A DNA stretch of 64,000 nt from Hirschia maritima DSM 19733 (GTDB lineage Bacteria; Pseudomonadota; Alphaproteobacteria; Caulobacterales; Hyphomonadaceae). The stretch covers positions 186,001-250,000 of the forward strand of contig NZ_KB899545.1 of NCBI RefSeq assembly GCF_000378345.1, written 5' to 3'. Under the pieces are notes generated by a model. It saw nothing but the letters and a program-made list of their open reading frames with translations, was not told where the DNA came from and did no database searches. The position numbers and the translations under genes were made by a program. Shown in pieces: positions 17,742 through 27,045 of the stretch. Each line of letters begins with the position of its first letter. Position 1 is the first letter of the stretch.

Positions 17742-18882
17742 CAAGATCTGCTTTTAAATCCTCTACATCTTCCAAACCTATGCTGAGGCGTATTAATGGG
17801 CCATCAAATTTGAGATTATTCTTGTCTCTATAAACAAGTTGAGGGTCGCAATTCATAACCAGACTCTCATACCCACCATATGAGAAACCAAGTCCAAATA
17901 ATTCAAATGAATTCAGAAAGTTCAAAACATCTTGTTTTGAGCTTGGTTTAAGTTCAAAAGTGAATAGTCCCGCTGACCCAGTAAAGTCACGCTTCCACAA
18001 TTTATGATACGGATTGTCAGGAAGGGCTGGATGAAGAACCTGTGATACTTCTGGACGTGTTTGCAGCCATTCTGCTATTTCTAAGCCAGCTTTTTCATGA
18101 ACCTTCAATCGCGTTGTCATTGTACGAAGTCCGCGCAACACAATGCTGGCATCTTCTGGTGAAGTGCATAATCCCAAGTCAGCGGATGCTTCAGCGAGTT
18201 TGTTTGCTAGATTGGCATCATTTAAGAGAAGGGCACCAGATAATGTGTCTGAGTGACCACCGGCGTATTTAGTCGTTGCCAGAATTGAAATATCGACACC
18301 TAGGTCTAAAGGCCTCAAATACACACCTGATCCCCAGCAATTATCGAGCGCAGTTGCGACACCACGCGCCTTGGCGGCAGCAACGATTGCGCGAATATCA
18401 GGAAGTTCGAATGTCAGAGAGCCGGGGCTTTCAATCATGATCAATCGGGTATTGTCTTGAATGAGATCAGCAATACCCTCACCAATAGTCGGATCGTAAT
18501 AGCTAACACTTCCACCAGCTCGTTTAAGCGAGCGGTCGCAATATCGACGTGTGGGGCTGTAAACATTGTCTGGCAACAATATGTGCTCACCTGCGCCAAC
18601 AAGGGCGAATATCGGCAATGTACAAGCGAGCAATCCAGATTCAGTTATGAGGCAATGGTTTGCATCTTCTAGTGCGCATAAAGCGTTTTTTAGTTCGTCA
18701 TGAACCTGCATTCCACCAATGCCGTATGTACGGACACCGTCTTTATACAAGTCTTCTGCACGGTTTAATACTATGGTTGACGCACGATGGATTGGAGGAT
18801 TGACCGCACCCAATTGATTGGAAGGGTTACGTCCAGAATGGATCATGCGAGTCGAGAGGCCAACGGTTTTATTGCTGCTCAT
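17713..18882 (-). CDS. metC: Cystathionine beta-lyase
   Basis: A 389-residue fold-type I PLP enzyme of the Cys/Met metabolism family. It is predicted to cleave cystathionine to homocysteine, pyruvate and ammonia in methionine synthesis. The PLP lysine lies in TTKYAGGHSDTLSG (about residue 205). Other family blocks are YGIGGMQVHDELKNALCALE, LDNCWGSGVYLRPLDLG and GFSYGGYESL. It is the last gene of the operon cysK-sseA-metC, seven bases after sseA. MetB/MetZ-type gamma activities are alternatives, but the context and the GFSYGGYESL block favour MetC. Confidence 0.9.
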   Translation of the reverse strand: MSSNKTVGLSTRMIHSGRNPSNQLGAVNPPIHRASTIVLNRAEDLYKDGVRTYGIGGMQVHDELKNALCALEDANHCLITESGLLACTLPIFALVGAGEHILLPDNVYSPTRRYCDRSLKRAGGSVSYYDPTIGEGIADLIQDNTRLIMIESPGSLTFELPDIRAIVAAAKARGVATALDNCWGSGVYLRPLDLGVDISILATTKYAGGHSDTLSGALLLNDANLANKLAEASADLGLCTSPEDASIVLRGLRTMTTRLKVHEKAGLEIAEWLQTRPEVSQVLHPALPDNPYHKLWKRDFTGSAGLFTFELKPSSKQDVLNFLNSFELFGLGFSYGGYESLVMNCDPQLVYRDKNNLKFDGPLIRLSIGLEDVEDLKADLEKAFATLPQ

Positions 18883-18888
18883 AGCTGC

Positions 18889-19767
18889 TTAGCTTTCCAG
18901 ATCATCTTTTGTGTGTACAGGACAGTTGTCAGCTCCGCCCCATTCAGACCAAGAGCCATCATATACAGCGACTTCTTCGCGGCCAATCACGGCCAACCCA
19001 AGCGCAAGAACTGATGCGGTTATACCTGACCCGCAGGTTGTGACGATAGGTTGATTTAGATCGACGCCAATTTCAGTGAGTGTATCTATGATAGTCTCTG
19101 AATCCTGAAAGTATCCATCTTCGCGAACGAACGCAGAGTGAGGAAGATTATAGGAGCCTGGCATGTGCCCGGATTTTAATCCCGCACGAGGCTCTGCAGC
19201 TTCACCCATGAAACGGGCGTTATTGCGCGCATCAATAATTTGCTTATCTTGCCCACTTACATACGCGCGCATGTTATCAACATTAGCGACTAGACTCGTA
19301 TCTAGTTCAGCTTTGAAAATTCCAGTGTTTGTTTTTTCGGCTGGGCCTTTTTCAAAACCACCATTGACATCTAGCCAAGCAGCGTATCCTCCGTTTAGCA
19401 CAGCGACGTTTGAATGGCCCATGGCACGTAGTGTCCACCAAACACGTGCGGATGCGATCCAGTTGTTTTGATCATACACGATGATGGCATCATCGTTAGA
19501 CACACCAAGAGCCGATAACTCTGCACTGAACTGAATTTCAGTTGGTAGCATGTGGGGGAGGTCATTGCTCAGATCTGCAATTTCATCCAAGGGAAAAAAC
19601 AAGGCTTCCGGAATGTGCTGCTCTTCGAAGATTTCTTGCCCTGATTTTTCTGGGTTTAGAAATGGCAGTGTGTAAGTGGCGTCAATAATCTTGAGGCCTT
19701 TGCGGCCCCAATTCTTTTTTAGCCATTGTGCAGACACAAGTGGAGAAGCAAATTCAATATCGCTCAT
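18889..19767 (-). CDS. sseA: 3-mercaptopyruvate sulfurtransferase
   Basis: A 292-residue tandem-rhodanese protein. The N-terminal inactive domain contains LVSAQWLKKNWG and IIVYDQNNWIASARVWW. The C-terminal domain carries the active-site loop TTCGSGITAS (catalytic Cys about residue 238), which has the CGSGxTA form of mercaptopyruvate sulfurtransferase and not the CRKGVT form of thiosulfate rhodanese. It transfers sulfane sulfur from 3-mercaptopyruvate. Its place between cysK and metC supports a role in cysteine turnover. Confidence 0.93.
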   Translation of the reverse strand: MSDIEFASPLVSAQWLKKNWGRKGLKIIDATYTLPFLNPEKSGQEIFEEQHIPEALFFPLDEIADLSNDLPHMLPTEIQFSAELSALGVSNDDAIIVYDQNNWIASARVWWTLRAMGHSNVAVLNGGYAAWLDVNGGFEKGPAEKTNTGIFKAELDTSLVANVDNMRAYVSGQDKQIIDARNNARFMGEAAEPRAGLKSGHMPGSYNLPHSAFVREDGYFQDSETIIDTLTEIGVDLNQPIVTTCGSGITASVLALGLAVIGREEVAVYDGSWSEWGGADNCPVHTKDDLES

Positions 19768-19791
19768 TTGGTATATCCTTTTGTGTCGTTT

Positions 19792-20790
19792 TTACATCCA
19801 AGGTGGTGTGGGTAAACCTTTTTCCTTTAGGAATTCTGGATTGTACATTTTGGATTGGTAGCGGTTTCCGTAATCACACAGCATTGTCACGATCGTTTTT
19901 CCGGGGCCTATACTTTTCGCTAACTCTATCGCGCCAGCTATGTTTATGCCTGCCGAGCCACCAAGGCACATGCCTTCGTTTACAGTAAGGTCAAAAAGAA
20001 TTTCCAATGCTGTGTCGTCAGTAATTCTGAATGCATCATCCAATTCCAAGCCTTCAAGGTTGGCAGTGATGCGTCCTTGACCGATTCCCTCTGTGATGGA
20101 TGTGCCTTCCGATTTTAGTTCGCCATTTTTGTAATATCCATACAGCGCGGCTCCGCCTGGATCAGCGAGCGCACATTGAATGTCTTTATTGCGTTCTTTA
20201 AGTGCAATCGTCACACCCGCAATAGTACCGCCTGAACCAGCAGCACAAATAAAGCCATCTACTTGGCCTCCTGTTTGTTGCCAGATTTCGGGACCAGTTG
20301 TGTCTATGTGCGCTTGACGGTTTGCAACATTATCAAACTGGTTGGCCCAGATCACGCCGTTAGGAGCGCTTTCGGCCATTTCTTCAGCTAGACGACGCGA
20401 ATAGTGAATATAGTTATTCGGGTTTTTGTATGGAACTGCATCCACCTCAACAAGCTCGGCACCCAGCAGACGAATAGCGTCTTTCTTCTCTTGGCTTTGT
20501 GTGCGCGGCATAACGATTTTTGTTTTATATCCCAATGCATTAGCGACAACTGTTAAACCGATACCTGTATTTCCTGCAGTGCCTTCAACGATTGTTCCAC
20601 CTGGTTGCAAAGATCCATCGGCTTCCGCAGCACGAATGATTGCTAAAGCTGCGCGATCTTTTACAGACTGACCCGGGTTTAGAAATTCAGCCTTACCAAG
20701 AATAGTACATCCAGTTAGCTCCGATGCTTTGCGAAGCTTGATGAGTGGTGTGTTACCAATGGCATCGACGGCATTTTCGTGGAATTGCAT
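19792..20790 (-). CDS. cysK: Cysteine synthase A
   Basis: A 332-residue fold-type II PLP enzyme that makes cysteine from O-acetylserine and sulfide. The PLP lysine lies in LNPGQSVKDRAAL (about residue 43), the phosphate-binding and Asn-loop segment is EGTAGNTGIG, and CAAGSGGTIAG is the glycine-rich PLP phosphate loop. It is the first gene of a three-gene minus-strand sulfur operon and is divergent from the MarR regulator at 21023, sharing an intergenic region of about 230 bases. Confidence 0.93.
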   Translation of the reverse strand: MQFHENAVDAIGNTPLIKLRKASELTGCTILGKAEFLNPGQSVKDRAALAIIRAAEADGSLQPGGTIVEGTAGNTGIGLTVVANALGYKTKIVMPRTQSQEKKDAIRLLGAELVEVDAVPYKNPNNYIHYSRRLAEEMAESAPNGVIWANQFDNVANRQAHIDTTGPEIWQQTGGQVDGFICAAGSGGTIAGVTIALKERNKDIQCALADPGGAALYGYYKNGELKSEGTSITEGIGQGRITANLEGLELDDAFRITDDTALEILFDLTVNEGMCLGGSAGINIAGAIELAKSIGPGKTIVTMLCDYGNRYQSKMYNPEFLKEKGLPTPPWM

Positions 20791-20966
20791 GGGAGAGCTT
20801 TCTGATTATCGGTTTGGCCCCAAGGGCTAAGTGAGTCTGTTGTCTGTAATTTAGGATGAGTAGTCCATCCAATCAATCGCTCTAATGATAGAGTTTGTGT
20901 GAACTGCAAATATAGCTGACCTAATCATCAACTTCGATTGGATTTGCAAGACAATTTGAATTTGGA

Positions 20967-20996
20967 TTGACATGCGCAATAAATTGCGCAATTATT
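20967..20996 (+). promoter_or_regulatory. Promoter and palindromic operator of the marR-CPBP operon
   Basis: A perfect -35 hexamer TTGACA (20967-20972) is followed at once by the perfect palindrome TGCGCAAT-AA-ATTGCGCA (20973-20990). An AT-rich -10 candidate (AATTAT or ATTATT, about 20990-20996) comes next. A palindrome filling the spacer between -35 and -10 is a typical autorepression layout for MarR regulators, whose gene starts at 21023. Confidence 0.6.
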
Positions 20997-21022
20997 TGCG
21001 AAAATAATTTCGGAGGTCGATA

Positions 21023-21490
21023 TTGGATTTTTTCTTACAAAATTGGGGGGCAGGGTTTGTTGCATATTATGCAACGAGGTTTGCTGATACTTTGGCCAAA
21101 CAGGGCGAAGAAATTATGCGAGAAAAAGGATGGAAGACACCGCCTCTATCTGTTTCTACCGTTCTATACTTACATGCGCAGAATGGGGCATCCGTAACGG
21201 ATATATCCAATGCTGTTGGCTCAAGCCATCAATTGACTGCTCAAAGAATTAAAGAGTTAGAAAAGTTGAATTTGGCGAAACGGGTTCCCAACAAGAACGA
21301 CAAGCGAAGTCGTCTAATTATGCTGACACCAATCGGCCAAGAAGAGGCTGAAGAGTTAGGCAAATTTATGCAGGAAGTTCAACAAATCTTCTCTCAACTT
21401 GAAACGGAAATTGGTTGCAATTTGAGCGAAAAGATAATTGAGGCCGAGCGATGCATGCAGAGAAACACGCTTAAAGACAGAATGCTGTAG
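21023..21490 (+). CDS. MarR family transcriptional regulator
   Basis: A 155-residue winged helix-turn-helix protein. The recognition region is SVTDISNAVGSSHQLTAQRIKELEKLNLAKRVP (about residues 53-85), and the wing has NDKRSRLIMLTPIGQEEA. The start is a TTG, supported by an unusually good CGGAGG six bases upstream; no ATG lies nearby in frame. It is followed after 31 bases by a CPBP membrane protein, probably in the same operon. A palindrome in its own promoter suggests autoregulation, and the divergent cysK operon could be a second target. Confidence 0.87.
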   Translation: MDFFLQNWGAGFVAYYATRFADTLAKQGEEIMREKGWKTPPLSVSTVLYLHAQNGASVTDISNAVGSSHQLTAQRIKELEKLNLAKRVPNKNDKRSRLIMLTPIGQEEAEELGKFMQEVQQIFSQLETEIGCNLSEKIIEAERCMQRNTLKDRML

Positions 21491-21521
21491 AACTAGAAGT
21501 CACCTAGACAGGATATAAAAA

Positions 21522-22244
21522 ATGCAGACCAATCCACAAAGTGGAGTGAGACCTCTCACTGCCATACGAGATCTGATTGCCGTTTTAGCGGTGCTCATCA
21601 CTGTCAAAGAGATCCTCTTAAGGCATGAAACTCTTTGGACCTATGCTGGGCCTATTTCACTAATTTTAGCTTTGATAGTCGGGGTAGCGTTGTTGAGAAG
21701 CAACGGAACTTCACTCCGCGATATAGGACTAAGGTGGGGAGATAAAAAATGGAAGTTTGTTCTCTACACAGTAATTGCGATCATAGTTAGTATTGTGGCT
21801 TCAACACTCATTTCGAGCATTTCTGCAAGCCTCGTTGATGTAAATAACTACACAGCTGAGAATGAAAAATATGCCGCGCGTTTTGATCATATTACAGGTA
21901 ACTTGCCTGCATTTATTCTTTGGTTGAGCATTGGGTGGATTATCGGCGGTTTCACAGAAGAAATCTTGTTTCGGGGCGTTTTGATCAATCGAATTGAAGC
22001 AATTATTCCTTTCAAATATGTAGGAGTGACTATTGCTGTTATCGCGCAAGCAGCCATTTTTGGGCAACAACACATGTATTATCAAGGGTGGCTTGGTTTT
22101 GCGGCGACAGGGATCTTAGGTCTGCTAATGGGCATTATGTATTTAATGTTTGGCCGGCGTTTATGGCCGTTGATAATTGCACATGGCATGACAAATACAC
22201 TGGGTATGACAATGCTATATTTGGGCACTATGCCGGCAGGGTAA
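21522..22244 (+). CDS. CPBP family intramembrane metalloprotease
   Basis: A 240-residue multi-pass protein with about seven hydrophobic segments. It carries all CPBP/Abi (CAAX protease and bacteriocin-processing) motifs: TEEILFRG (EExxxR, about residue 145), FGQQHMYY (FxxxH) and IIAHGMTNT (HxxxN). These proteins are glutamic-type intramembrane proteases; bacterial members often confer resistance to peptides or process small proteins. Co-transcription with the upstream MarR regulator suggests induction by a small molecule or stress. The substrate is unknown. Confidence 0.88.
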   Translation: MQTNPQSGVRPLTAIRDLIAVLAVLITVKEILLRHETLWTYAGPISLILALIVGVALLRSNGTSLRDIGLRWGDKKWKFVLYTVIAIIVSIVASTLISSISASLVDVNNYTAENEKYAARFDHITGNLPAFILWLSIGWIIGGFTEEILFRGVLINRIEAIIPFKYVGVTIAVIAQAAIFGQQHMYYQGWLGFAATGILGLLMGIMYLMFGRRLWPLIIAHGMTNTLGMTMLYLGTMPAG

Positions 22245-22265
22245 AATCCAATAACTCAAAAAATA

Positions 22266-22296
22266 GATCACGTTTTGTCTTCCCCAAAGCGTGATC
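22266..22296. repeat. Inverted repeat between the CPBP gene and recO
   Basis: The arms GATCACG and CGTGATC enclose a 17-base loop, and TTT/AAA inside can extend the pairing. It sits shortly after the CPBP stop and could act as a terminator, but no T-run follows. Confidence 0.35.
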
Positions 22297-22314
22297 GCGC
22301 GTTAACGCTATAGC

Positions 22315-23193
22315 ATGGCAGAATGGACCGACATTGCGATATCATTGGGTGCACGCACATTTGGTGAAACAGATGTGATCCTTGATATATTCACACCTAG
22401 CCGTGGGCATACACGGGCAATGGTCTATGGCGGAATCTCCCAGAAAAAACGCCCGCTGATCGAAGCAGGCAACACGATTGAAGTGCAATGGAAAGCCAAG
22501 TCTGAGGCAGCGCTAGGGCATTTCTCTGTAGCTGATGCCACCAATCAGCGTGCAGCCCGTTTCATGACAGACCCACTTGCACTAGCTGGATTATCAGCCG
22601 TCACCTCCATAATGCGCGATGGCTTGCCAGAGGGCGAGGCGAAGCAGGGCTTGTTTGAAGCAACCGAAACCCTGCTGGATGTAATGGGTGAACCAGATGT
22701 CTGGCCAGCGATTTTCATTAAATGGGAAATCGGGTTTCTCCAGCAAATGGGATATGGGCTGGACCTTGAAACCTGCGCGCTCTCAGGCGGTAATGATGGG
22801 CTTACTCATGTCAGCCCCAAAACAGGGCGCGCTGTGCGTGGATCAGAGGCCGAGCAATATCTCGATAAATTGCTGCCATTGCCTGCATTTCTCACTGACA
22901 GCAAAGCACCGCCTTCGCCATATGATATCGGTGCAGGGTTTCGTCTAACAGGGCATTTCCTTGTACATCGATTGTTTGCCGACCTAAACCGCGATGCGCC
23001 CGAAGCGCGTTATCTTATGCTTGAGCGTTTGGAAAAAGCCGAACGTTTGATCATGCCCAAAAGGCCCGACACTGGCACAGCGCCAATGCAGCAACATAGC
23101 GGTGAACGTCCAACCTATATGGGTGCAAAACCAGATGTGCCCGAGCACAAACGCGTCAGCCGAAAAGTGCGTCAGCCTATGAATCGGAAGTAG
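22315..23193 (+). CDS. recO: DNA repair protein RecO
   Basis: A 292-residue RecF-pathway mediator that helps load RecA on SSB-coated DNA. The N-terminal OB fold is recognisable by AISLGARTFGETDVILDIFTP and GHTRAMVYGG. A helical domain follows with the conserved alphaproteobacterial stretch WPAIFIKWEIGFLQQMGYGLDLETCA. The protein is longer than typical RecO (about 240 residues) because of a basic, low-complexity C-terminal tail of about 35 residues (HKRVSRKVRQPMNRK). It is probably transcribed alone. Confidence 0.93.
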   Translation: MAEWTDIAISLGARTFGETDVILDIFTPSRGHTRAMVYGGISQKKRPLIEAGNTIEVQWKAKSEAALGHFSVADATNQRAARFMTDPLALAGLSAVTSIMRDGLPEGEAKQGLFEATETLLDVMGEPDVWPAIFIKWEIGFLQQMGYGLDLETCALSGGNDGLTHVSPKTGRAVRGSEAEQYLDKLLPLPAFLTDSKAPPSPYDIGAGFRLTGHFLVHRLFADLNRDAPEARYLMLERLEKAERLIMPKRPDTGTAPMQQHSGERPTYMGAKPDVPEHKRVSRKVRQPMNRK

Positions 23194-23240
23194 GCAAAAG
23201 ATTTGTCAAAGATTGAGCTAGTTGAGAGTAGCACAAGCGC

Positions 23241-24491
23241 TCAGGGATAACCGCCAACCTCTGTTTGACTATCAATAATGGATCCGGTTCGAGATGATGC
23301 TTCTTTCAAAATACGGATGTCGATCAAGTCTCTATCCCAAGGGCGAGCACCCACGTTTTTTTGAAGTGATAAAAACAGGTCTTTGCTTTTTACAATTTTT
23401 AAGCCGTCCAATGGCTGGTGATTGGATTTGGAATACCTGAAATCTGCAATGGTTTTATCTTTGTATTTTGATAGGAGAGGTGGCGGAGCACTGGAAGTGT
23501 CGATTAAATTATCATTTTCATAGATCGACAAATCTCCTTCACCGCCTAAACTGAACAAAGACAGTTCTTGTCTCGTAGACGGTCCATATTTCATAACATT
23601 TCCGATCAGATCAATTTCGCCCATAATGTATTCATTGTCCGCCCACTCTTTGGCTTTGAGTGCGTAGTGAACACCCCAATATCCTGGATTATAAACAAAA
23701 TTGTTGATGACTGAGCCTTTTGTTCCACCCTTGAAAACAGGATTTCGTTTGTTGTTGGATGTAAACAAATTTCGGAAAATATAGACATCCCGAACATTGT
23801 CGTGAATGAGCATACCGCGGGAATGACTACCTTTAGAATGAGTTGAGTTTAACAGCCCTTCAGAAATAATATTATTTGAAAACATAATGTTATGAGATGT
23901 GTTTTCTTGCCATTCTTTTGGGGTTTCGCCAGAAAACCTTTTCCCAGATGCTGAAATGTTTTCATCAGTCCCCCAACTGAGTGAACAATGATCGATGACC
24001 AAGTTGTAGGCGGGGTATGTGGCGATAGCATCAATACTGCGACCGCTATTTGGTGCTTCACCTAGGTCTCCAGGCCGAATTTTTAGATGTTCAATTCGTA
24101 TGTCGTGACTTTGGAGACGTATACCACCACCTATTATAGTAATACCGGGTGAAGGAGAGCTAGCTCCATCGATAGTCACAAAGGGGTCGTTTATTTTTAG
24201 AGATTTACCTTGAAGGTCAATCACTCCACTAACGTCAAAAACAATTGTACGAGGAAAGCTCTGTTCAAGTGCTTCCTTCAGGCTTCCTTTTCCGGAAGGC
24301 TGAAGGTTGGTCACTTTGATTATCTTTCCACCTTTGCCACCGAGTGTAATTGAATCAGCTAAAGCAGGGGCGGTCTGAAATTTTAGGTCACCTATTACTT
24401 TATTGGGAGGGGTATCGGCGCTTGTTGTGCATCCACTTGTAAAAACTAGTGTTATTAGGATGACCGCTGACAATAGATAGTTGGGCTTCAT
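23241..24491 (-). CDS. Pectate-lyase-like (PL1-type) parallel beta-helix lipoprotein
   Basis: A 416-residue protein beginning with MKPNYLLSAVILITLVFTSGC, a lipoprotein signal with lipobox TSGC. The rest is a right-handed parallel beta-helix of the polysaccharide lyase family 1 type: GKGSLKEALEQSFPRTIVFDVSG, a coil with IRLQSHDIRIEHLKIRPGD, then YNLVIDHCSLSWGTDENI, which matches the metal-binding DHCSxSWxxDE block. Further rungs (HNIMFSNNIISEG) follow. It probably degrades pectin-like or algal polyuronides at the cell surface. No sugar transporter or other polysaccharide enzyme is nearby, so the exact substrate is open. Confidence 0.82.
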   Translation of the reverse strand: MKPNYLLSAVILITLVFTSGCTTSADTPPNKVIGDLKFQTAPALADSITLGGKGGKIIKVTNLQPSGKGSLKEALEQSFPRTIVFDVSGVIDLQGKSLKINDPFVTIDGASSPSPGITIIGGGIRLQSHDIRIEHLKIRPGDLGEAPNSGRSIDAIATYPAYNLVIDHCSLSWGTDENISASGKRFSGETPKEWQENTSHNIMFSNNIISEGLLNSTHSKGSHSRGMLIHDNVRDVYIFRNLFTSNNKRNPVFKGGTKGSVINNFVYNPGYWGVHYALKAKEWADNEYIMGEIDLIGNVMKYGPSTRQELSLFSLGGEGDLSIYENDNLIDTSSAPPPLLSKYKDKTIADFRYSKSNHQPLDGLKIVKSKDLFLSLQKNVGARPWDRDLIDIRILKEASSRTGSIIDSQTEVGGYP

Positions 24492-24633
24492 GAGACGTAC
24501 ACTTCTTCAAATCTTCATAGAGGCAATAAGTGATTTATGGTATGAGCAATTGGAAGAAACGAAAGAGGGAAACTATGGATAACATCAATTTATCGAATTT
24601 TCGTTCGTACTAGAAACTCACATCTTCTCTCAT

Positions 24634-24681
24634 TAACCACACTTGGCGTATAAAAGGTTTCGTCCTACACATTATGGTTAA
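24634..24681. promoter_or_regulatory. Pair of CtrA-like half sites upstream of parC
   Basis: TTAACCAC (24634-24641) and, inverted, ATGGTTAA (24674-24681) resemble the CtrA half site TTAACCAT. They lie 30-80 bases before the parC start and in the upstream region of the divergent lyase gene. They are short, so chance is a real possibility. Confidence 0.25.
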
Positions 24682-24713
24682 GAATCAAAAAGACCAGATG
24701 TGTAAAGAGTGAT

Positions 24714-26969
24714 ATGAGCGACGACGAATTCAAGACAGAAGATGAAAGAGCCGGCATTTTCGAAGAGCCGATGTCTGAAGCGCTATCCAAGCGTTATCTG
24801 GCTTATGCTTTGTCGACGATCACCTCGCGTGCGCTGCCTGATGTGCGCGATGGCCTCAAGCCGGTTCACCGCCGTTTGATGTACGCCATGCGCTTGCTGC
24901 GCTTAAACCCTGAACTGGCGTTTAAAAAGTCTGCCCGTGTAGTTGGGGATGTGATCGGTAAATATCACCCGCATGGTGACGGTGCGATTTATGACGCGCT
25001 TGTGCGTTTGGCGCAGGATTTCAACGTGCGCTTTCCGCTTGTTGATGGGCAGGGGAATTTCGGGAATGTCGATGGCGATACAGCAGCCGCCATGCGTTAC
25101 ACGGAATCGCGCCTGACACCTGCGGCTATGCTCTTGCTTGAAGGGCTAGACGAAAACGCGGTCGATTTTAAAGAGACATATGATGGCGGCGATGAAGAAC
25201 CAGTTGTGTTGGCGGCGGGTTTCCCAAATCTACTGGCCAATGGATCTTCCGGTATCGCTGTGGGGATGGCCACAAGCATTCCGCCACACAATGCGGCTGA
25301 ATGTATTGATGCGTGTATCCATCTGATCGAACACAAAAGCGCAACGACTGAAGATCTTTTGCAAATCATGCCAGGGCCGGATTTCCCAACGGGTGGTGAG
25401 ATTGTTGAAGACAAGGACAGCATCCTAAAAGCCTATGAAACAGGGCGCGGTGGTTTCCGCATGCGTTGTAAGTGGGAAAAGGAAGAAGTTGGCCGCGGTT
25501 CTTGGCAGATCGTCGTGACGGAAATTCCTTATCAGGTGCAAAAGTCCAAGTTGATTGAGCGTCTTGCCGAACTGATCGAAACGAAGAAAGCGCCATTGCT
25601 ATCAGATGTGATGGATGAAAGCGCAGAAGACATTCGTGTTGTTCTCGTGCCGCGCAACAAGCTGGTTGATCCGGAAGTCTTGATGGCGAGCCTTTATAAG
25701 CTTTCTGACCTTGAGAACCGCTTTTCTCTCAACATGAATGTGCTCGATCATAATGTGCCGCGCGTTATGGGGCTTAAGCAGGTATTGAAAGCATACCTTA
25801 ATCACCGTCAGGAAGTGATTGTCCGCCGTGCACAGCACCGCTTGGACAAGATTGAAGCGCGCTTGCACATCCTTGATGGTTTGCTCAAAGCCTATCTCAA
25901 CATTGATGAAGTGATCCGCATTATCCGGTTTGAGGATAATCCAAAAGCAGAGTTGATGAAGACGTTTGGTCTTTCTGAAATCCAGACGGACGCCATCCTG
26001 AATATGCGTTTGCGTGCATTGCGTAAGCTGGAAGAAATGGAAATTCAGGGCGAGCACGACAAACTGTCCGCTGAGCGCGATAAGCTAGTTCAACTTCTTG
26101 GGTCGGAAGCGCGCCAATGGACAGAGGTGAAGCGTCAGCTCAAAATCGCGCGTGAAGTGTTTGACCCTGAATCCGATCTTGGGCGTCGACGTAGTCTCTT
26201 CGGAACTGCAGTTGAAATTGATGCAGACGCAGCGCTGGAAGCATTGATCCCGAAAGAACCAATCACAGTTATTCTTTCCAAGATGGGGTGGATACGCGCG
26301 CTTAAGGGACACAATCAGTCTCTTGAAAAACTCAAATTTAAAGATGGCGATGAATTAGGGTATACATTGGAGTGTCAGACGACTGACAAAGTCGTGCTGC
26401 TGGCTTCGGGGGGCAAAGCTTTCACGTTCGCTGCGGACAAATTGCCTAGCGGACGTGGACACGGTGAGCCAATCCGTTTGTCAGCTGATTTGCCAGAGGA
26501 TGAAACCATCATCGCTATGATTACCCCGCAAAAAGGGCGTCAGCGCGTTGTCGCATCAACAGCGGGATATGGATTTGTTGTTGATGAGGAAGAACTCATC
26601 TCGCAAAAACGCGGCGGTAAAGTCGTGCAAAACCCGCCGTCCGGGGCAACGTTTGCATTCTGTCCACGCGTAGAAGGTGACATGGTGGCAGTCATTGGCG
26701 ACAACAAGAAAATCCTATTCTTCCCATTATCTGAATTGCCAGAAATGGCGCGTGGTAAAGGTGTGAAGCTACAGAATTACAAGCAAACCGGCGTTCAGAA
26801 TGAGCAATTGATGGATATCGCTACATTTGATTCTGAAGATGGTTTCTTCTGGCAGGATAGCGGCGGCCGTAATATCTCCATGAATGATTGGAAAGAGTGG
26901 GTTGGTAAGCGCGCTGCGGCGGGTAAATTGGCACCGAAAGGTTTTAACCGTACTGGAAAGTTCAGCTAG
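24714..26969 (+). CDS. parC: DNA topoisomerase IV subunit A
   Basis: A 751-residue type IIA topoisomerase subunit that decatenates daughter chromosomes with ParE. The N-terminal breakage-reunion domain has [42 protein letters not shown] and [14 protein letters not shown] with the catalytic Tyr. The C-terminal beta-pinwheel is short and ends near residue 740, which fits ParC better than GyrA. The position matching E. coli ParC Ser80 is Gly here and that matching Glu84 is Asp. The start has AAGAG upstream. Confidence 0.95.
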   Translation: MSDDEFKTEDERAGIFEEPMSEALSKRYLAYALSTITSRALPDVRDGLKPVHRRLMYAMRLLRLNPELAFKKSARVVGDVIGKYHPHGDGAIYDALVRLAQDFNVRFPLVDGQGNFGNVDGDTAAAMRYTESRLTPAAMLLLEGLDENAVDFKETYDGGDEEPVVLAAGFPNLLANGSSGIAVGMATSIPPHNAAECIDACIHLIEHKSATTEDLLQIMPGPDFPTGGEIVEDKDSILKAYETGRGGFRMRCKWEKEEVGRGSWQIVVTEIPYQVQKSKLIERLAELIETKKAPLLSDVMDESAEDIRVVLVPRNKLVDPEVLMASLYKLSDLENRFSLNMNVLDHNVPRVMGLKQVLKAYLNHRQEVIVRRAQHRLDKIEARLHILDGLLKAYLNIDEVIRIIRFEDNPKAELMKTFGLSEIQTDAILNMRLRALRKLEEMEIQGEHDKLSAERDKLVQLLGSEARQWTEVKRQLKIAREVFDPESDLGRRRSLFGTAVEIDADAALEALIPKEPITVILSKMGWIRALKGHNQSLEKLKFKDGDELGYTLECQTTDKVVLLASGGKAFTFAADKLPSGRGHGEPIRLSADLPEDETIIAMITPQKGRQRVVASTAGYGFVVDEEELISQKRGGKVVQNPPSGATFAFCPRVEGDMVAVIGDNKKILFFPLSELPEMARGKGVKLQNYKQTGVQNEQLMDIATFDSEDGFFWQDSGGRNISMNDWKEWVGKRAAAGKLAPKGFNRTGKFS

Positions 26970-27045
26970 ACCTTTTGCAGAGAATGCAAATTGTGTTTAG
27001 TGTTTTCCTTAAAGGTATAAGTGTTTATTTCTGAGGGGAAACACG

